In this document: one piece after another, positions 27,184-36,996 of the stretch
Numbering within the stretch: the first letter of the stretch is position 1
Layout: each line of letters opens with the position of its first letter
Position numbers and translations under genes: made by a program
The notes under the pieces: model-generated
What the model saw: the letters and a program-made list of their open reading frames with translations, nothing else
Database searches by the model: none
What the model was told of the DNA's origin: nothing
Assembly (NCBI RefSeq): GCF_001280065.1
Contig: NZ_LGEA01000025.1
Span: 186,001 to 250,000, forward strand
DNA from: Streptomyces sp. NRRL B-1140
GTDB taxonomy: Bacteria > Actinomycetota > Actinomycetes > Streptomycetales > Streptomycetaceae
DNA length: 64,000 nucleotides
Direction: 5' to 3'

Positions 27184-28163
27184 AGTCCCAGCTCCTTCAG
27201 CACCGAAACCACGCGCTTGTCCTCGGCGTCGAGGAACGCGCCGAACTTCTCACCGGTGAGGAAGGCGTCGTCCCAGCCGTTCTGAGCCAGGGACCTGCGC
27301 CACTCGTCCGAGTCGTGGAGCTCCTCGACCAGTTTCACGAGCTTGTCGCGCTCTTTGTCGTTCAGTCCGGGCGGGGCGACGATCCCGCGCCAGTTGGTGA
27401 AGTTCACGTCGTAGCCCGCCTCCTTCAACGTGGGAGCGTCGAGCCCGTCGACGCGCTGGGGGCCGGTGACCGCGAGGAGGCGCAGCTCGCCCGCCTTGAT
27501 CTGGTCCTGGTACTCGCCGACCCCGGAGACGCCGAAGGCGACCTTGTTGCCGAGGATCGAGGCGAGCAGTTCGCCCCCGCCGTCGAAGGGGATGTAGTTG
27601 ACCTGCTTCGGCGGGATCCCGGCGGCCCGTGCCATCAGCATCGGGGCGAGGTGGTCGGGCCCGCCGGGCGAGGAGCCGCCGCCCACCGGGAGCTTGCCCG
27701 GGTTCTTCTTCCATGCGCCGACCAGGTCGTCGATCGTCTTGTACGGCGAGTCCTTCGCCACGACCACCACGTCCTGCTCCTCGGTGAGCCGGGCGATCGG
27801 CGTGGTGTCCCCGAGTGTCTTCGGCGCGTCGTTGGAACGGACGGCGCCCACCACCCCGAGCCCCATGGACATGGCGAGCTTGCCGTTGCCGTGTTCGCTC
27901 ACCAGCCGGCTCAGTCCCACGGTGCCGCCGGCGCCGGGCAGGTTGAACACCTCGATGTTGTGGGTGAGCCCGGCGTCCTCCGCGTTCTTCGCGGCCGTCC
28001 GGGCCGTGATGTCGTAGCCACCGCCGGGCGTGTTGGGGACCATGAAGCGCAGGCCCGGGATCTGCGTGCCGGTCTCGGAGCCGCTGCCGGTGCTCAGCAG
28101 CGGGGGTCCGACGAGCACGAGCACGGCGGCCCCGAGCAGGGCGAGGGGGGTGCGCAGGCGCAC
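27180..28163 (-). CDS. tctC: Tripartite tricarboxylate transporter substrate-binding protein TctC
   Basis: 327 aa. An N-terminal hydrophobic signal/anchor (TPLALLGAAVLVLVGPPLL), then the Bug/TctC fold: LRFMVPNTPGGGYDITARTA, FNLPGAGGTVGLSRLV, PDHLAPMLMARAAGI, YIPFDGGGELLASILGNKVA. There is no lipobox Cys, so it is held by the helix or released. GTG 28163 is taken because AGGTGG lies seven to eight bases upstream; GTG codons at 28172 and 28175 would be too close to that site. First gene of the operon. No tct two-component pair is adjacent. Confidence 0.9.
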   Translation of the reverse strand: MRLRTPLALLGAAVLVLVGPPLLSTGSGSETGTQIPGLRFMVPNTPGGGYDITARTAAKNAEDAGLTHNIEVFNLPGAGGTVGLSRLVSEHGNGKLAMSMGLGVVGAVRSNDAPKTLGDTTPIARLTEEQDVVVVAKDSPYKTIDDLVGAWKKNPGKLPVGGGSSPGGPDHLAPMLMARAAGIPPKQVNYIPFDGGGELLASILGNKVAFGVSGVGEYQDQIKAGELRLLAVTGPQRVDGLDAPTLKEAGYDVNFTNWRGIVAPPGLNDKERDKLVKLVEELHDSDEWRRSLAQNGWDDAFLTGEKFGAFLDAEDKRVVSVLKELGL

Positions 28164-28334
28164 GAGTGCCACCACCTGTCGGTACGTCGATGCGGGTAGG
28201 TAAAGACCCTGTGAGGAAGGGTGACGTGGGCCACATGGTGCCCGTGCTCCGGCGGGCTGTCTGCCTTCCGGAAGCAACGGAGGTTTTGGTCTTTGCGGTC
28301 GCCGGAAGCGCCGCCGGGTGCGTGCGGGACGCGC

Positions 28335-28370
28335 GAGGGGCCCCGGCACGCATGCGCGCCGGGGCCCCTC
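28335..28370 (-). terminator. Terminator hairpin of the amino-acid oxidase gene
   Basis: GAGGGGCCCCGGC (28335-28347) pairs perfectly with GCCGGGGCCCCTC (28358-28370) around a 10-nt loop, ten bases past the oxidase stop on the minus strand. Confidence 0.8.
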
Positions 28371-28379
28371 GGTCACCGG

Positions 28380-30392
28380 TCACCGATCCGCGTGAACCTC
28401 CAGGGCGGCCCGCACGGCCGACTCCAGGGCCCCCTCGATCCACGCCGGTTTGACGGACGTGTGGTCCCCGGCGAAGTGCAACGGCCCCTCACGCCCGGGG
28501 ATGACGGGCAACAGCTCGGTGTGCTGCCCGGGCAGCAGCACCGACGCCTCCCCGTAGGCGTACGGGTCGCGCAGCCAGCTCTGGGTACGCCCCGCACCGG
28601 TGTAGAACACCTCGATGCGCCGGCCGTAGACCTGCTGGAGACCGCACAGCGCGTGCGGATACCGTGCCTCGTCGTCCAGGGAGTCCCAGCGCAGGGCGTC
28701 GTCGGCCCAGCTGTACGACGCCAGGACCACGCCGCCCGCGCTGCCCGGGACCGGGTGCGACGGGTTGAACATGAAGCGGTTGGCGTTGTCCGACACGGAG
28801 CCGCCGCCCACGACACCGGCCGCCTCCGGCTGGTCGCGGCCGATCGCGCGGTTCGCGGCGTAGTGGGTGCGCTGAGCCTGCGTGATGTGCCCGCCGGGCA
28901 CGGACGGGTGTGCGCCGAGCAGGCTGCCGTCCGCGGGGGCCTTGCCGGTGCGGTAGGCGTCGTACAGGCCCGGCTTCACGGCGTTCAGCTCGCGCTGCCA
29001 GTCGTCCTCGTCGAACTCCCACCAGCGGCGGCTGAACTCGAGCAGCACCTTGGTCGCGCAGTCGTAGTGCAGCTCGCAGATGGCGCGGCGCTTGCGGTAG
29101 GACAGGGGCGGGTCGATCTGCACATGGCGCAGTCCGGAGAACGGCACCGTGAGCACGGCGACGTCGGCGGTGAACTGCTCGCGCACGACCGGGCCGTCGC
29201 GTCCCTCGGACACGGTGTCCACCCACACGTGCGGGCCCTTGCTCCGCACATGCCCGCCGTCCGGGGCCGGCCGGTCGGGGTGGTGGTACTGGATGCGCGT
29301 CACCCGCCGGTCGAACCGCACCTCCTTGCGCACGCGTTCGAGCAGTGCGTCCGGCAGCACGGCAGTGCCGCCCTCCAGCTCGTAGAAGGGTGTGTCGGGG
29401 CTGATGAGGGAGGAGCCGATGAAGCTGTGGATGAAGGAGAGCGGGAGGCGTGAGGTGAGGTTCTCCAGGGTGCCGATCAGGTCGACGGTCCGCTCGTCGA
29501 GCCCCGCGTGCTCGGTGAGGAAGCGGAACATCGACCAGTCGCCGAACCGCTTCACCACCCGTGCCCAGCCCCGCAGCCGCTCCGGCAGCGGTTTGTCGAC
29601 CCGCTTGCCGTCCGGACCGACGTGGCTGAACTCGTCGCGCACGGGGTCCAGCGCGGCACGCAGGATCGCCGCGGCGGGGGTGTCCCAGTAGGCCTTCGGG
29701 ACGCCGAAGGACCGGTTCACGCGCCGGGGGGAGCGCGCGTAGTCGGCCCGCCGCATGCGGATGCCGTTGACGTGGATCCAGGTGCGCGCGGCGGGACGCC
29801 CCTCCTCGTCGACGTCGACGTAGTGGAAGCGCCGCTTCTTCAGGTCGAACCGGTCGATGAGTTCCATCACCAGCGGATGGCTGCCGGGGATGCGCATCGC
29901 ACCCGCCTCGGCGTACTGGCGGGGGTCCGCGAAGGGCTGCCCGGCGCTCTCGTGGCCGCCCTTGCGGAAGGTCTTGATGCGGCCGCCCGCCCGGTTGCCG
30001 TTGGCCTCCAGGACCGTCACCCGGTGGCCCGCCTCCTTCAGCAGCCAGGCGGCCACCAGCCCGGACGGGCCGGCGCCGATGACGAGGACGTCCTTGGGGC
30101 GGGTCCGTCGCGCCGGCAGTCCGTCTTTCAGGACACGCAGGTAGCGCGGAACGAGGGGGCGGTCGTCGGAGTCGAGGACGAGCAGGGCACGGGCGACGGC
30201 GAGGCACCGGTCGGCGTCGGCGCCGCGGCTGCCGCCGGGGGCGGCCGGAGCGAGCGGCACGGCCGGCGCGGGCAGGGCCGCGGCGGTACCGCCGGCCAGG
30301 GCCGTCGCCACCGTGGCCGTGCCGGCCACCGCCGCGAACTCCCGCCGGGAGAAACCAGAATCGGAGCGCACCACCGCGTGATCATCAGTCAT
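28380..30392 (-). CDS. Exported flavin L-amino-acid oxidase, L-glutamate-oxidase-like
   Basis: 670 aa. Tat-type signal [18 protein letters not shown] at about 15-32. FAD Rossmann motif [20 protein letters not shown] followed by [18 protein letters not shown]. The whole chain tracks Streptomyces L-glutamate oxidase: [76 protein letters not shown], and [15 protein letters not shown]. Residues known to bind substrate in that enzyme (Arg in GAMR, Arg and His of TSRL..SFIH, Trp in SYSWADD and AWIEG) are all present. It would oxidatively deaminate an L-amino acid outside the cell, releasing ammonia and H2O2. Start ATG 30392 has only a weak ribosome site. Confidence 0.88.
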   Translation of the reverse strand: MTDDHAVVRSDSGFSRREFAAVAGTATVATALAGGTAAALPAPAVPLAPAAPGGSRGADADRCLAVARALLVLDSDDRPLVPRYLRVLKDGLPARRTRPKDVLVIGAGPSGLVAAWLLKEAGHRVTVLEANGNRAGGRIKTFRKGGHESAGQPFADPRQYAEAGAMRIPGSHPLVMELIDRFDLKKRRFHYVDVDEEGRPAARTWIHVNGIRMRRADYARSPRRVNRSFGVPKAYWDTPAAAILRAALDPVRDEFSHVGPDGKRVDKPLPERLRGWARVVKRFGDWSMFRFLTEHAGLDERTVDLIGTLENLTSRLPLSFIHSFIGSSLISPDTPFYELEGGTAVLPDALLERVRKEVRFDRRVTRIQYHHPDRPAPDGGHVRSKGPHVWVDTVSEGRDGPVVREQFTADVAVLTVPFSGLRHVQIDPPLSYRKRRAICELHYDCATKVLLEFSRRWWEFDEDDWQRELNAVKPGLYDAYRTGKAPADGSLLGAHPSVPGGHITQAQRTHYAANRAIGRDQPEAAGVVGGGSVSDNANRFMFNPSHPVPGSAGGVVLASYSWADDALRWDSLDDEARYPHALCGLQQVYGRRIEVFYTGAGRTQSWLRDPYAYGEASVLLPGQHTELLPVIPGREGPLHFAGDHTSVKPAWIEGALESAVRAALEVHADR

Positions 30393-30679
30393 GGCGATCT
30401 TTGTAACGGGGGCCGTGACGGGCCGCCGCCGTTCTTCAGGGCGTTGCCCCCAATGAGCGAATCAGGGGCAAAACCCTCACGTCGCAGCGGATCCGCCACT
30501 CTCGGCGTGCCTGCACACCCGAAGGAATGAAAGCGCGGCGAACGGCGTCGGTCGCCGCGATCGAGCCTCCACACTGCGACTGCAGATCCACAACCGTGCT
30601 CTCCGGCCGTCCTGTTCGGTGCATCGCGCACGCGGCACCGGCCGGCCGCACGAGAGCCCGGGGCGACGGAGGGGGAAGG

Positions 30680-32578
30680 GTGGCGCAGCGGCGCACCGCT
30701 TGGGGTGACCGGGTCCGTTACTGGTTCGACAGCACGCTGGCCCGTGGTGCCTCCGCCCTGGTCGGCTGGATGGCGCTGCTGTGTCTGGCCGTCGTGGTCC
30801 CGGCCAGCGCGCTGGTGGTGTGGACCGACCCGCACGCTCCCAAGGCCCTGCCCGACCGGCTGGCACAGGTGTGGCGCCTCACGGGGGAGACCCTGCGGCT
30901 GGGCGGGACGACCGGCACGCCGCTGCGCGTGACGATGTCGGTGCTGCTCGCCCTGGTCGCGCTGCTGTACGTCTCGACGCTGGTCGGTCTGATCACGACG
31001 GCACTCACGGAGCGGCTCACCGCGTTGCGGCGCGGCCGCTCGACCGTGCTCGAACAAGGGCACGTCGTGGTCCTGGGCTGGTCGGAGCAGGTGTTCACGG
31101 TCGTCGGCGAGCTCGTGGCCGCCAACGCCAACCAGCGGCGTGCGGCGGTGGCGGTGCTGGCCGACCGGGACAAGACCGCGATGGAGGAGGCACTCGGCAC
31201 GAAGGTGGGCCCCGTCGGCCGGACGCGGCTGATCTGCCGCAGCGGCCCCACCACCGACCCGGCCGTGCTCACCCTGACCAGCCCGGCGACGGCCGGTGTC
31301 GTGCTGGTCCTGCCCCGCGACGAGCCCGACGCCGATGCCGAGGTCGTCAAGACGCTGCTGGCGCTGCGGGCGGCCCTGGCCGGAGTGGAGAACCGCCCGC
31401 CCGTCGTCGCCGCCGTCCGGGACGACCGCTACCGGCTGGCCGCCGGCCTCGCCGCCGGCCCGGGCGGTGTCGTCCTGGAGAGCGACACCGTCACCGCCCG
31501 GCTGATCGTCCAGGCCGCCCGCCGTCCCGGGCTCTCCCTCGTCCACCAGGAGCTCCTCGACTTCGCCGGCGACGAGTTCTACCTGGTCGCCGAAGAATCC
31601 CTGACGGGCCGCCCGTTCGGCGAGGCGCTGCTGTCCTACCCGACGTCCAGCGTCGTCGGGCTGGTACGCGGCGACACCCCGCTGCTCAACCCGCCGCCGC
31701 AGACGACCGTCGCCGCGGGCGATCTGCTCATCGTCATCTCCCGCGACGACGACACGGCCTGGCCGGGGGAGTGCGGGCAGTGGGTCGAGAAGGCGGCGAT
31801 GGCCTGCGGACCGGCGACGCCCGCGCGGCCGGAGAGGATCCTCCTGCTCGGCTGGAACCGCCGGGCGCCGCTCATGGTCGAGCAACTGCGTCGCCGGGCC
31901 CGGCCCGGGTCGGTCGTCGACGTCGTGGCGGACGGTTGCGAAGCCACGGTCCGGCAGGTGCGCGAGTCCGGAGCCCCCGATGGCACCGATCTGGCCCTGA
32001 CCCTCCACCTGGGGGACGTCACCCGCCCCGAGACCCTCCGGCGTCTGGACGTGCACTCCTACGACAGTGTGATCGTCGTGGGTGAGGACCCCGCCGCCGG
32101 ACATCCCCCCGACCGGCCCGACGACCGCACGCTCGTCACCCTGCTGTTGTTACGACAGCTGGAGGAAGCCTCCGGGCGCGAACTCCCCGTCGTCACCGAG
32201 CTGGTGGACGACCGCAACAGGGCGCTGGCACCAATCGGGCCCGGAGCCGACGTGATCATCAGCGGAAAGCTCATCGGCCTGCTCATGGCACAGATCTCCC
32301 AGAACCGGCACCTGGCGGCGGTCTTCGAGGAACTGTTCTCCGCCGAGGGCATCGGCATCCGCCTGCGGCCGGCCGGCGACTACGTGCTGCCCGGGTGCGA
32401 GACGGCCTTCGCCACCGTCGTGGCCGCGGCACGCGGGCGGGGCGAGTGCGCCATCGGCTACCGCAGCCACGCCGACGCCTCCACGAGTCCGGGGTACGGC
32501 GTGCGGGTCAACCCGCCCAAGTCCGAGCGCCGTCGCTGGACGGCCGACGACGAGGTGATCGTGGTGGGGACGGACTGA
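30680..32578 (+). CDS. CASTOR/POLLUX-like ion channel with RCK-type domains
   Basis: 632 aa. Two N-terminal membrane segments (ALVGWMALLCLAVVVPASAL; MSVLLALVALLYVSTLVGLI) flank a pore-like loop, followed by ALTERLTALRRGRSTVLEQGHVVVLGW, which matches the CASTOR/POLLUX/SYM8 channel family, and two Rossmann-type RCK-like domains (VVVLGWSEQVFTVVGELV and ILLLGWNRRAPLMVEQLRR). Plant members are Ca2+- or K+-conducting; bacterial ones are poorly studied. GTG 30680 is preferred to the longer frame because GGGGGAAG precedes it and the membrane domain follows directly. Confidence 0.88.
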   Translation: MAQRRTAWGDRVRYWFDSTLARGASALVGWMALLCLAVVVPASALVVWTDPHAPKALPDRLAQVWRLTGETLRLGGTTGTPLRVTMSVLLALVALLYVSTLVGLITTALTERLTALRRGRSTVLEQGHVVVLGWSEQVFTVVGELVAANANQRRAAVAVLADRDKTAMEEALGTKVGPVGRTRLICRSGPTTDPAVLTLTSPATAGVVLVLPRDEPDADAEVVKTLLALRAALAGVENRPPVVAAVRDDRYRLAAGLAAGPGGVVLESDTVTARLIVQAARRPGLSLVHQELLDFAGDEFYLVAEESLTGRPFGEALLSYPTSSVVGLVRGDTPLLNPPPQTTVAAGDLLIVISRDDDTAWPGECGQWVEKAAMACGPATPARPERILLLGWNRRAPLMVEQLRRRARPGSVVDVVADGCEATVRQVRESGAPDGTDLALTLHLGDVTRPETLRRLDVHSYDSVIVVGEDPAAGHPPDRPDDRTLVTLLLLRQLEEASGRELPVVTELVDDRNRALAPIGPGADVIISGKLIGLLMAQISQNRHLAAVFEELFSAEGIGIRLRPAGDYVLPGCETAFATVVAAARGRGECAIGYRSHADASTSPGYGVRVNPPKSERRRWTADDEVIVVGTD

Positions 32579-32737
32579 GAAGAGGCCGTTGCGGGTGCCG
32601 GGGGGCTCAAGCATGAGACGCAGCCGGGGTGCTGACGGCAGCGATTCACGTTCCCGTGATCCTTGTGAAGAAACATGAAAATTCGACTGTGTGTTCGTCT
32701 GTCGGTGGGGCACCAGAGGGAGCGGAGGTTGATGACT

Positions 32738-32908
32738 ATGGTTCCCCTGCTTCTCGTCCTGCTGCTGGCCCTGATCCTGTTCGGTGCGGGCTTCGCACTG
32801 AAGGCCCTGTGGTGGATCGCGGTGATCGTGCTGGTCCTGTGGCTGCTCGGCTTCGTGCTGCGCACCGCGGACAGCGGTGGCCGTAAGGGCCGCTGGTATC
32901 GCTGGTAG
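32738..32908 (+). CDS. Small hydrophobic membrane protein
   Basis: 56 aa: two membrane helices (VPLLLVLLLALILFGAGFAL; WWIAVIVLVLWLLGFVL) and a basic, aromatic tail RKGRWYRW. It belongs to a short hydrophobic-protein family found widely in Streptomyces; function unknown. ATG 32738 is chosen over ATG 32732 because GGAGG (32724-32728) is nine bases from the former and only three from the latter. Confidence 0.8.
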   Translation: MVPLLLVLLLALILFGAGFALKALWWIAVIVLVLWLLGFVLRTADSGGRKGRWYRW

Positions 32909-33005
32909 ACCGGCGGACCGACGGCATGTCGGTGGCGAGCAGATCGTCAGGAATGGGGTAGACGAAAGTGACCCGAAGATCTCCCAGGAAAGGCGTTCCA
33001 TTTCC

Positions 33006-33497
33006 ATGGCCGACACGAAAGACGTCGTAGAACTCATCCTTCAGGATCACCGGCGCATGGAAGACCTCTTCCGTCGGATGCGGAGCGTCGAGGACGACCG
33101 GGCAGGAGCCCTGCGCGAGTTCGCGGACCTGCTGATCGCACACGCGCAGGCCGAGGAGGCCAAGGTCTACCCGGCGCTCAAGCGGTACAAGAACATCGAT
33201 GACGAAGAGGTCGAGCACGGCGAGCACGAGCACGACGAGGGCAACGAGGCCCTCCTGGAGCTCCTCGAGGTCGAGGAGGTCGGCTCCGAGGAGTGGGACT
33301 CGAAGCTCGAGGAACTGGTCCAGGCCGTGACCCATCACGCCGACGAGGAGGAACGCACCATCCTCAACGGGGCGCGGGAGAACGTGGCGATGGAGCGGCG
33401 CGAGGAACTCGGCGTGGCGTTCTGGCAGGAGCGTGAGCGCCAGTTGAAGGCCGGGTGCGGTTCCGTGGAGAACGTACGCAAGATCGTCGAATCCTGA
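33006..33497 (+). CDS. Hemerythrin HHE-domain protein
   Basis: 163 aa. Metal-ligand pattern of hemerythrin: His in LILQDHRRMEDLF, HAQAEEAKVYPAL, EHDEGNEALLELLEV and VTHHADEEERTIL. Such proteins carry a di-iron centre that binds O2, NO or peroxide, and are linked to redox or osmotic stress in Streptomyces. ATG 33006 starts just before the first helix; the open frame upstream shows no family similarity. Confidence 0.9.
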   Translation: MADTKDVVELILQDHRRMEDLFRRMRSVEDDRAGALREFADLLIAHAQAEEAKVYPALKRYKNIDDEEVEHGEHEHDEGNEALLELLEVEEVGSEEWDSKLEELVQAVTHHADEEERTILNGARENVAMERREELGVAFWQERERQLKAGCGSVENVRKIVES

Positions 33498-33504
33498 CCT
33501 TCCT

Positions 33505-33554
33505 GGCCGGCCCTGTGGGGCACCGCCCGCTGGCGGTGCCCCACAGGGCCGGCC
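33505..33554. terminator. Perfect 23-bp hairpin terminator
   Basis: The 23-nt arm at 33505-33527 is an exact reverse complement of 33532-33554, with loop CGCT. It lies between the convergent hemerythrin and DUF4436 genes and should end transcription in both directions. Confidence 0.9.
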
Positions 33555-33584
33555 GCCGTCGTGGTCCGGGTGAGGTGGAGAGTC

Positions 33585-34471
33585 CTAGGCGGGGCGGTCG
33601 TCACCCGCCCGCAGAGCGGTGCGGATGCCCACGGTGACCACGATGATCAGGCACACGGCGATGACGGTCTCGGCCCAGAAGAAGGCGAACCAGTCCATCA
33701 CGCACCCGATCGGCGGTGTACCGGGGGCCGTGTTGCGGAACGCCGCGAGAGCGAACAGCGTGGCGGCCATCCACGCGAGGGCCGGCCAGACCAGACCCTG
33801 CCTGCGCATCGTCAGGAACCAGGCCCCGAGAAGCACGGACGTCGCCAGCGCCCACATCACGACCATCATGAAGACCGCGAAGACGAGCAGGCTGCCCGAG
33901 CGGGACAGCCTGAGCCCCAGGACGGCCTCACGCCCGGAGGACGGGGGTGTCACGGCGATGGAGAAGAGGGTGTCGTTGTTGGAGAAGAGCATCCGCACCG
34001 GCACCGGCTCGCCACCCAGCACCGCCCAGAACTCGATGTCGGTGTCATAGGTGTCGAAGGGGTAGTCGCTGATCGACCCACCCGTCAGCGCGACCTGCAC
34101 GTCCTTGGGCGCGAGCCGCTCGTGCGCCGCGAACGCCAGGTCGCCCAGGGTCGCCACGGATGTCTGGAGGCGGAGATCGGCCACCGGGGCGGTCCCTTCC
34201 GCTGCACCCAGAGCTCCGCGGGGGCGGACCCGCACCCGCAGGACGAGTTCTCTGGCCGCGGCGTCGACGCTCTGTGCGGTGACCTCCACGTCCACCCGGT
34301 CGGCGGCCCCGGATCCGACGGTGTGCACCTTGTCCTTCGCCTGCCGCTCGGTGAACTGCAGCCATGACCCACGGACACCGCCACCAGGATCAGGACCGCG
34401 AGGGGGAGCAGGACCATCAGAACGGATGTCCCGGAGCGGCGGGGGTGGGGCGGTGGTGCGGGCGCGGCCAT
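33585..34471 (-). pseudogene. DUF4436 membrane protein gene with a frameshift near the N-terminus
   Basis: From ATG 34471 the first frame codes PRRSGTSVLMVLLPLAVLIL VAVSVG, the expected first membrane helix. Similarity then continues in another frame as SWLQFTERQAKDKVHTVGSG and on through SISDYPFDTYDTDIEFWAVL, LFSNNDTLFSIAVTPPSSG and three C-terminal helices (LLVFAVFMMVVMWALATSVL and onwards), the DUF4436 pattern. One base appears to be missing near 34366-34372. Without it the main frame would lack its first helix and begin with Arg/Pro-rich sequence. Real frameshift or sequence error; function of the family unknown. Confidence 0.75.
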
Positions 34472-34960
34472 GGTGACTCCGAGCAGGTGGGCCGGGCACG
34501 GGGCTTGTCCCGCCCGGCGTCGGGAGCGGACCCGTCGCCCGCGCGGTTGGGGAGGCCTGCCGGCGCGGCGGGCCGCACGCTCACCCTGTGATCGCAGACG
34601 GCCACTGTAGGTGCCGCCCGGCCCGGCCCCGCCCCACGAACCGCCGGACCTCCTGGCTGCCCGAGTCTCCCGCGCGCGCCGGACAGTCGACCACGGCGAG
34701 GGCGGCGCGGCGTGCGGCTCCCTCACTCCGGCTGCCCGCCGGTGCCCGGTGGGGCCGTCCCGAGCGGACAGAGGGGGGAACGCCGTTTCCATGGCGCGGG
34801 CTACGACCCGTATCTGCGCCCCAAGCTGGGGCGATGCTCTGGCAGACCTTGTGCAGGTCACTGCAGGGGGGTTGTCCAGACATTCTCTCCCGCCTAGGGT
34901 CCTTTCCGAGTGCAAGCGCTTTCCAAGCGCCTGTCCGCCGGTTGTCCGAGGAGCCCCCGC
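34472..34960. other. Intergenic region upstream of the Gfo/Idh operon
   Basis: 489 bp without a gene I can support. Its right end holds the LacI/CRE-type operator at 34911-34925. Confidence 0.5.
34911..34925. promoter_or_regulatory. LacI/CRE-type operator TGCAAGCGCTTTCCA
   Basis: The sequence TGCAAGCGCTTTCCA fits the TGNAANCGNTNNCA pattern of LacI/GalR-family operators, with the AAGCGCTT core. It is 35 bp upstream of the Gfo/Idh gene that opens a seven-gene sugar operon. No LacI-family gene lies next to it. Confidence 0.65.
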
Positions 34961-36076
34961 ATGTCCCTGTCCCCCACCCGCCGCCGCGTGGCCGTCGTCG
35001 GCACCGGAGCCATCGTCAGCGGCAGCCACCTGCCCGCGCTGCGGGCCCACTCCGACCGGGTGGAACTGGTGGCCGCCGTCGACGTGGACCAGGAGCGCCT
35101 CGACGCCTTCCGCGAACTGGCCGGTGATCAGGTCGCCGGATACACCTCGGTCGACGCGATGCTGGACGCCGTACGCCCCGACCTGGTGCTCATCGGTACG
35201 CCGCCCTCGCTGCACCGTGAACAGACGGTGGCCGCGCTGAAGGCCGGCGCCTGGGTGCTGTGCGAGAAGCCGCTCACCCTGTCGCTCGCCGAGTACGACG
35301 AGATCGCCGCCGCCGAGGAGGCCTCCGGCGCCTACGCTTCGGTCGTGTTCCAGCACCGCTACGGATCCGGCGCCGTACACGCCCGTGAGCTGATCACCAG
35401 CGGCGAGCTGGGAGCACCGCTCGTGGCGCACTGCCAGACCACCTGGCACCGGGACGCGGCGTACTACGCGGTGCCCTGGCGCGGGAAGTGGGCCAGCGAG
35501 GGCGGCGGCCCGACCATGGGCCACGGCATCCATCAGTACGACCTGCTGCTGCACCTGCTCGGAGAGTGGGAGGAGATCCGCGCGATGGCCGCGCGTCTGG
35601 TCCACGACACCGAGAGCGAGGACGTCTCCACCGCGCTGGTGCGCTTCCGCAGCGGCGCCCTCGCCACCGTCGTCAACAGCGTGCTCTCCCCGGACGAGGT
35701 GAGCCGCATCCGCATCGACTGCGCCGACGCCACGGTCGAGCTGACCCATCTGTACGGCCACAGCAACGACAGCTGGGTCTACACCCCCGCCCCGCACGTC
35801 GCCTCCGAGCGGGCCACCGCCTGGCGCACGCCCGCCGGTGACGTGCCCAGCTCGCACACCGCTCAGCTGGGCGCATTGCTCGACTCCTTCGACGCCGGCA
35901 CCCGGCCACCGGGCAGCGGCCACGACGCCCGCGCCACCCTCGAGTTCGCCGCCGCCCTGTACAAGGCGGCCTTCACCGGCCGCTCGGTGCAGGCGGGGGA
36001 GATCGGCCCCGGCGACCCGTTCTACGAGGCCATGCACGGCGAGTACCCCGACTGGGCCCCCAAGGAGCGCGCATGA
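34961..36076 (+). CDS. Gfo/Idh/MocA-family oxidoreductase
   Basis: 371 aa. N-terminal Rossmann fold (VAVVGTGAIVSGSHLPAL), the family's EKP motif in WVLCEKPLTLSLAEYD, and C-terminal alpha/beta domain with GGGPTMGHGIHQYDLLLHLL (catalytic His region). NAD(P)-linked oxidation or reduction of a sugar, cyclitol or sugar acid. ATG 34961 follows CGAGGAG. First gene of the operon; its stop overlaps the next gene by ATGA. Confidence 0.92.
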   Translation: MSLSPTRRRVAVVGTGAIVSGSHLPALRAHSDRVELVAAVDVDQERLDAFRELAGDQVAGYTSVDAMLDAVRPDLVLIGTPPSLHREQTVAALKAGAWVLCEKPLTLSLAEYDEIAAAEEASGAYASVVFQHRYGSGAVHARELITSGELGAPLVAHCQTTWHRDAAYYAVPWRGKWASEGGGPTMGHGIHQYDLLLHLLGEWEEIRAMAARLVHDTESEDVSTALVRFRSGALATVVNSVLSPDEVSRIRIDCADATVELTHLYGHSNDSWVYTPAPHVASERATAWRTPAGDVPSSHTAQLGALLDSFDAGTRPPGSGHDARATLEFAAALYKAAFTGRSVQAGEIGPGDPFYEAMHGEYPDWAPKERA

Positions 36077-36996
36077 CCATCCGCGTCACCCACACGCACG
36101 GCGAGGACATCGCCGTCACCGCAGGCGGCACGGAGATCCTCCGCTACGTCTACCGCCCAGACCCGGACCCCTTCGAGTCCCGCAAACCCTACGCCCACCC
36201 CGTGCGCACGCTCTCGGGCCGTACCGTCACCGGCTACCGCCCGAACGACCATCGCTGGCACAAGGGCCTGCAGATGACCGCGAGCCATCTGTCCGGGCAG
36301 AACTTCTGGGGCGGCAACTGCTACGTACACGGCCAGGGGTACCTCCGCCTGCCCGAGCGCGTCGGCTCGATGCGGCACGACGGTTTCGCGGACTTCACCG
36401 TCGAGGACGACCGCCTCGCCTTCACCGAGAACCTCACCTGGATCGAGAACGGCGGCGAGGAGTGGGCCCGCGAGGTGCGCGGACTGACCGTCCATGCGGT
36501 GGACGAGGAGGCCGGATCCTGGGTCCTGGACTGGTCGATCCACCTCACCAACACCCGCTCCGAACCCCTGGCCTTCGGCTCCCCGACCACCGCGGGCCGC
36601 GAGATGGCCGGTTACACCGGACTCCAGTGGCGCGGCCCGCGCGATTTCACCGGCGGCACGGTCTTCGCCCCGGACGCCGACGCCGACGCGGGCAACCTGA
36701 TGGGCACCCAGGGCCCCTGGCTCGCCTTCACCACCGAGCACGACGACGTCGACGGCCATTCCACTCTGATCTTCGCGCACGCGCCCGAGAACCTTGACGG
36801 GACGTCCCCGATCCACGAGTCGCACTGGTTCGTCCGCTCCGAACCGTTCCCGACGGTCGCGTTCTCCTGGGCGTTCTTCGAGGAGTTCGAACTGCCGCCG
36901 GGGGAGTCCTTCGGGTACCGGTACCGCATCGTCGTCGCCGACGGCGCCTGGGACCGCGACCGCGTGGGCGCACACCTGAAGGGCCTGGCGTGGTGA
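36073..36996 (+). CDS. PmoA-like (DUF6807) protein
   Basis: 307 aa. The sequence RPNDHRWHKGLQMTASHLSG with downstream NFWGGNCYVHG and the later LMGTQGPWLAFTTEHDD and HESHWFVRSEPF match the PmoA/DUF6807 family, beta-rich proteins that accompany Gfo/Idh oxidoreductases in carbohydrate loci. Despite the name there is no reason to think of methane oxidation. Biochemical role unknown; perhaps a carbohydrate epimerase- or hydrolase-like step. Overlaps its neighbours on both sides by four bases. Confidence 0.82.
   Translation: MTIRVTHTHGEDIAVTAGGTEILRYVYRPDPDPFESRKPYAHPVRTLSGRTVTGYRPNDHRWHKGLQMTASHLSGQNFWGGNCYVHGQGYLRLPERVGSMRHDGFADFTVEDDRLAFTENLTWIENGGEEWAREVRGLTVHAVDEEAGSWVLDWSIHLTNTRSEPLAFGSPTTAGREMAGYTGLQWRGPRDFTGGTVFAPDADADAGNLMGTQGPWLAFTTEHDDVDGHSTLIFAHAPENLDGTSPIHESHWFVRSEPFPTVAFSWAFFEEFELPPGESFGYRYRIVVADGAWDRDRVGAHLKGLAW

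Noticed and set aside
28176..28376. N-terminal extension of TctC to 28376
   Set aside because: The added residues are Pro/Arg-rich and lack a signal peptide; the signal sequence begins at GTG 28163 with a ribosome site.
34581..34883. 100-codon minus-strand frame upstream of the Gfo/Idh operon
   Set aside because: No ribosome site, no family similarity, low-complexity Arg/Gly/Ser sequence.
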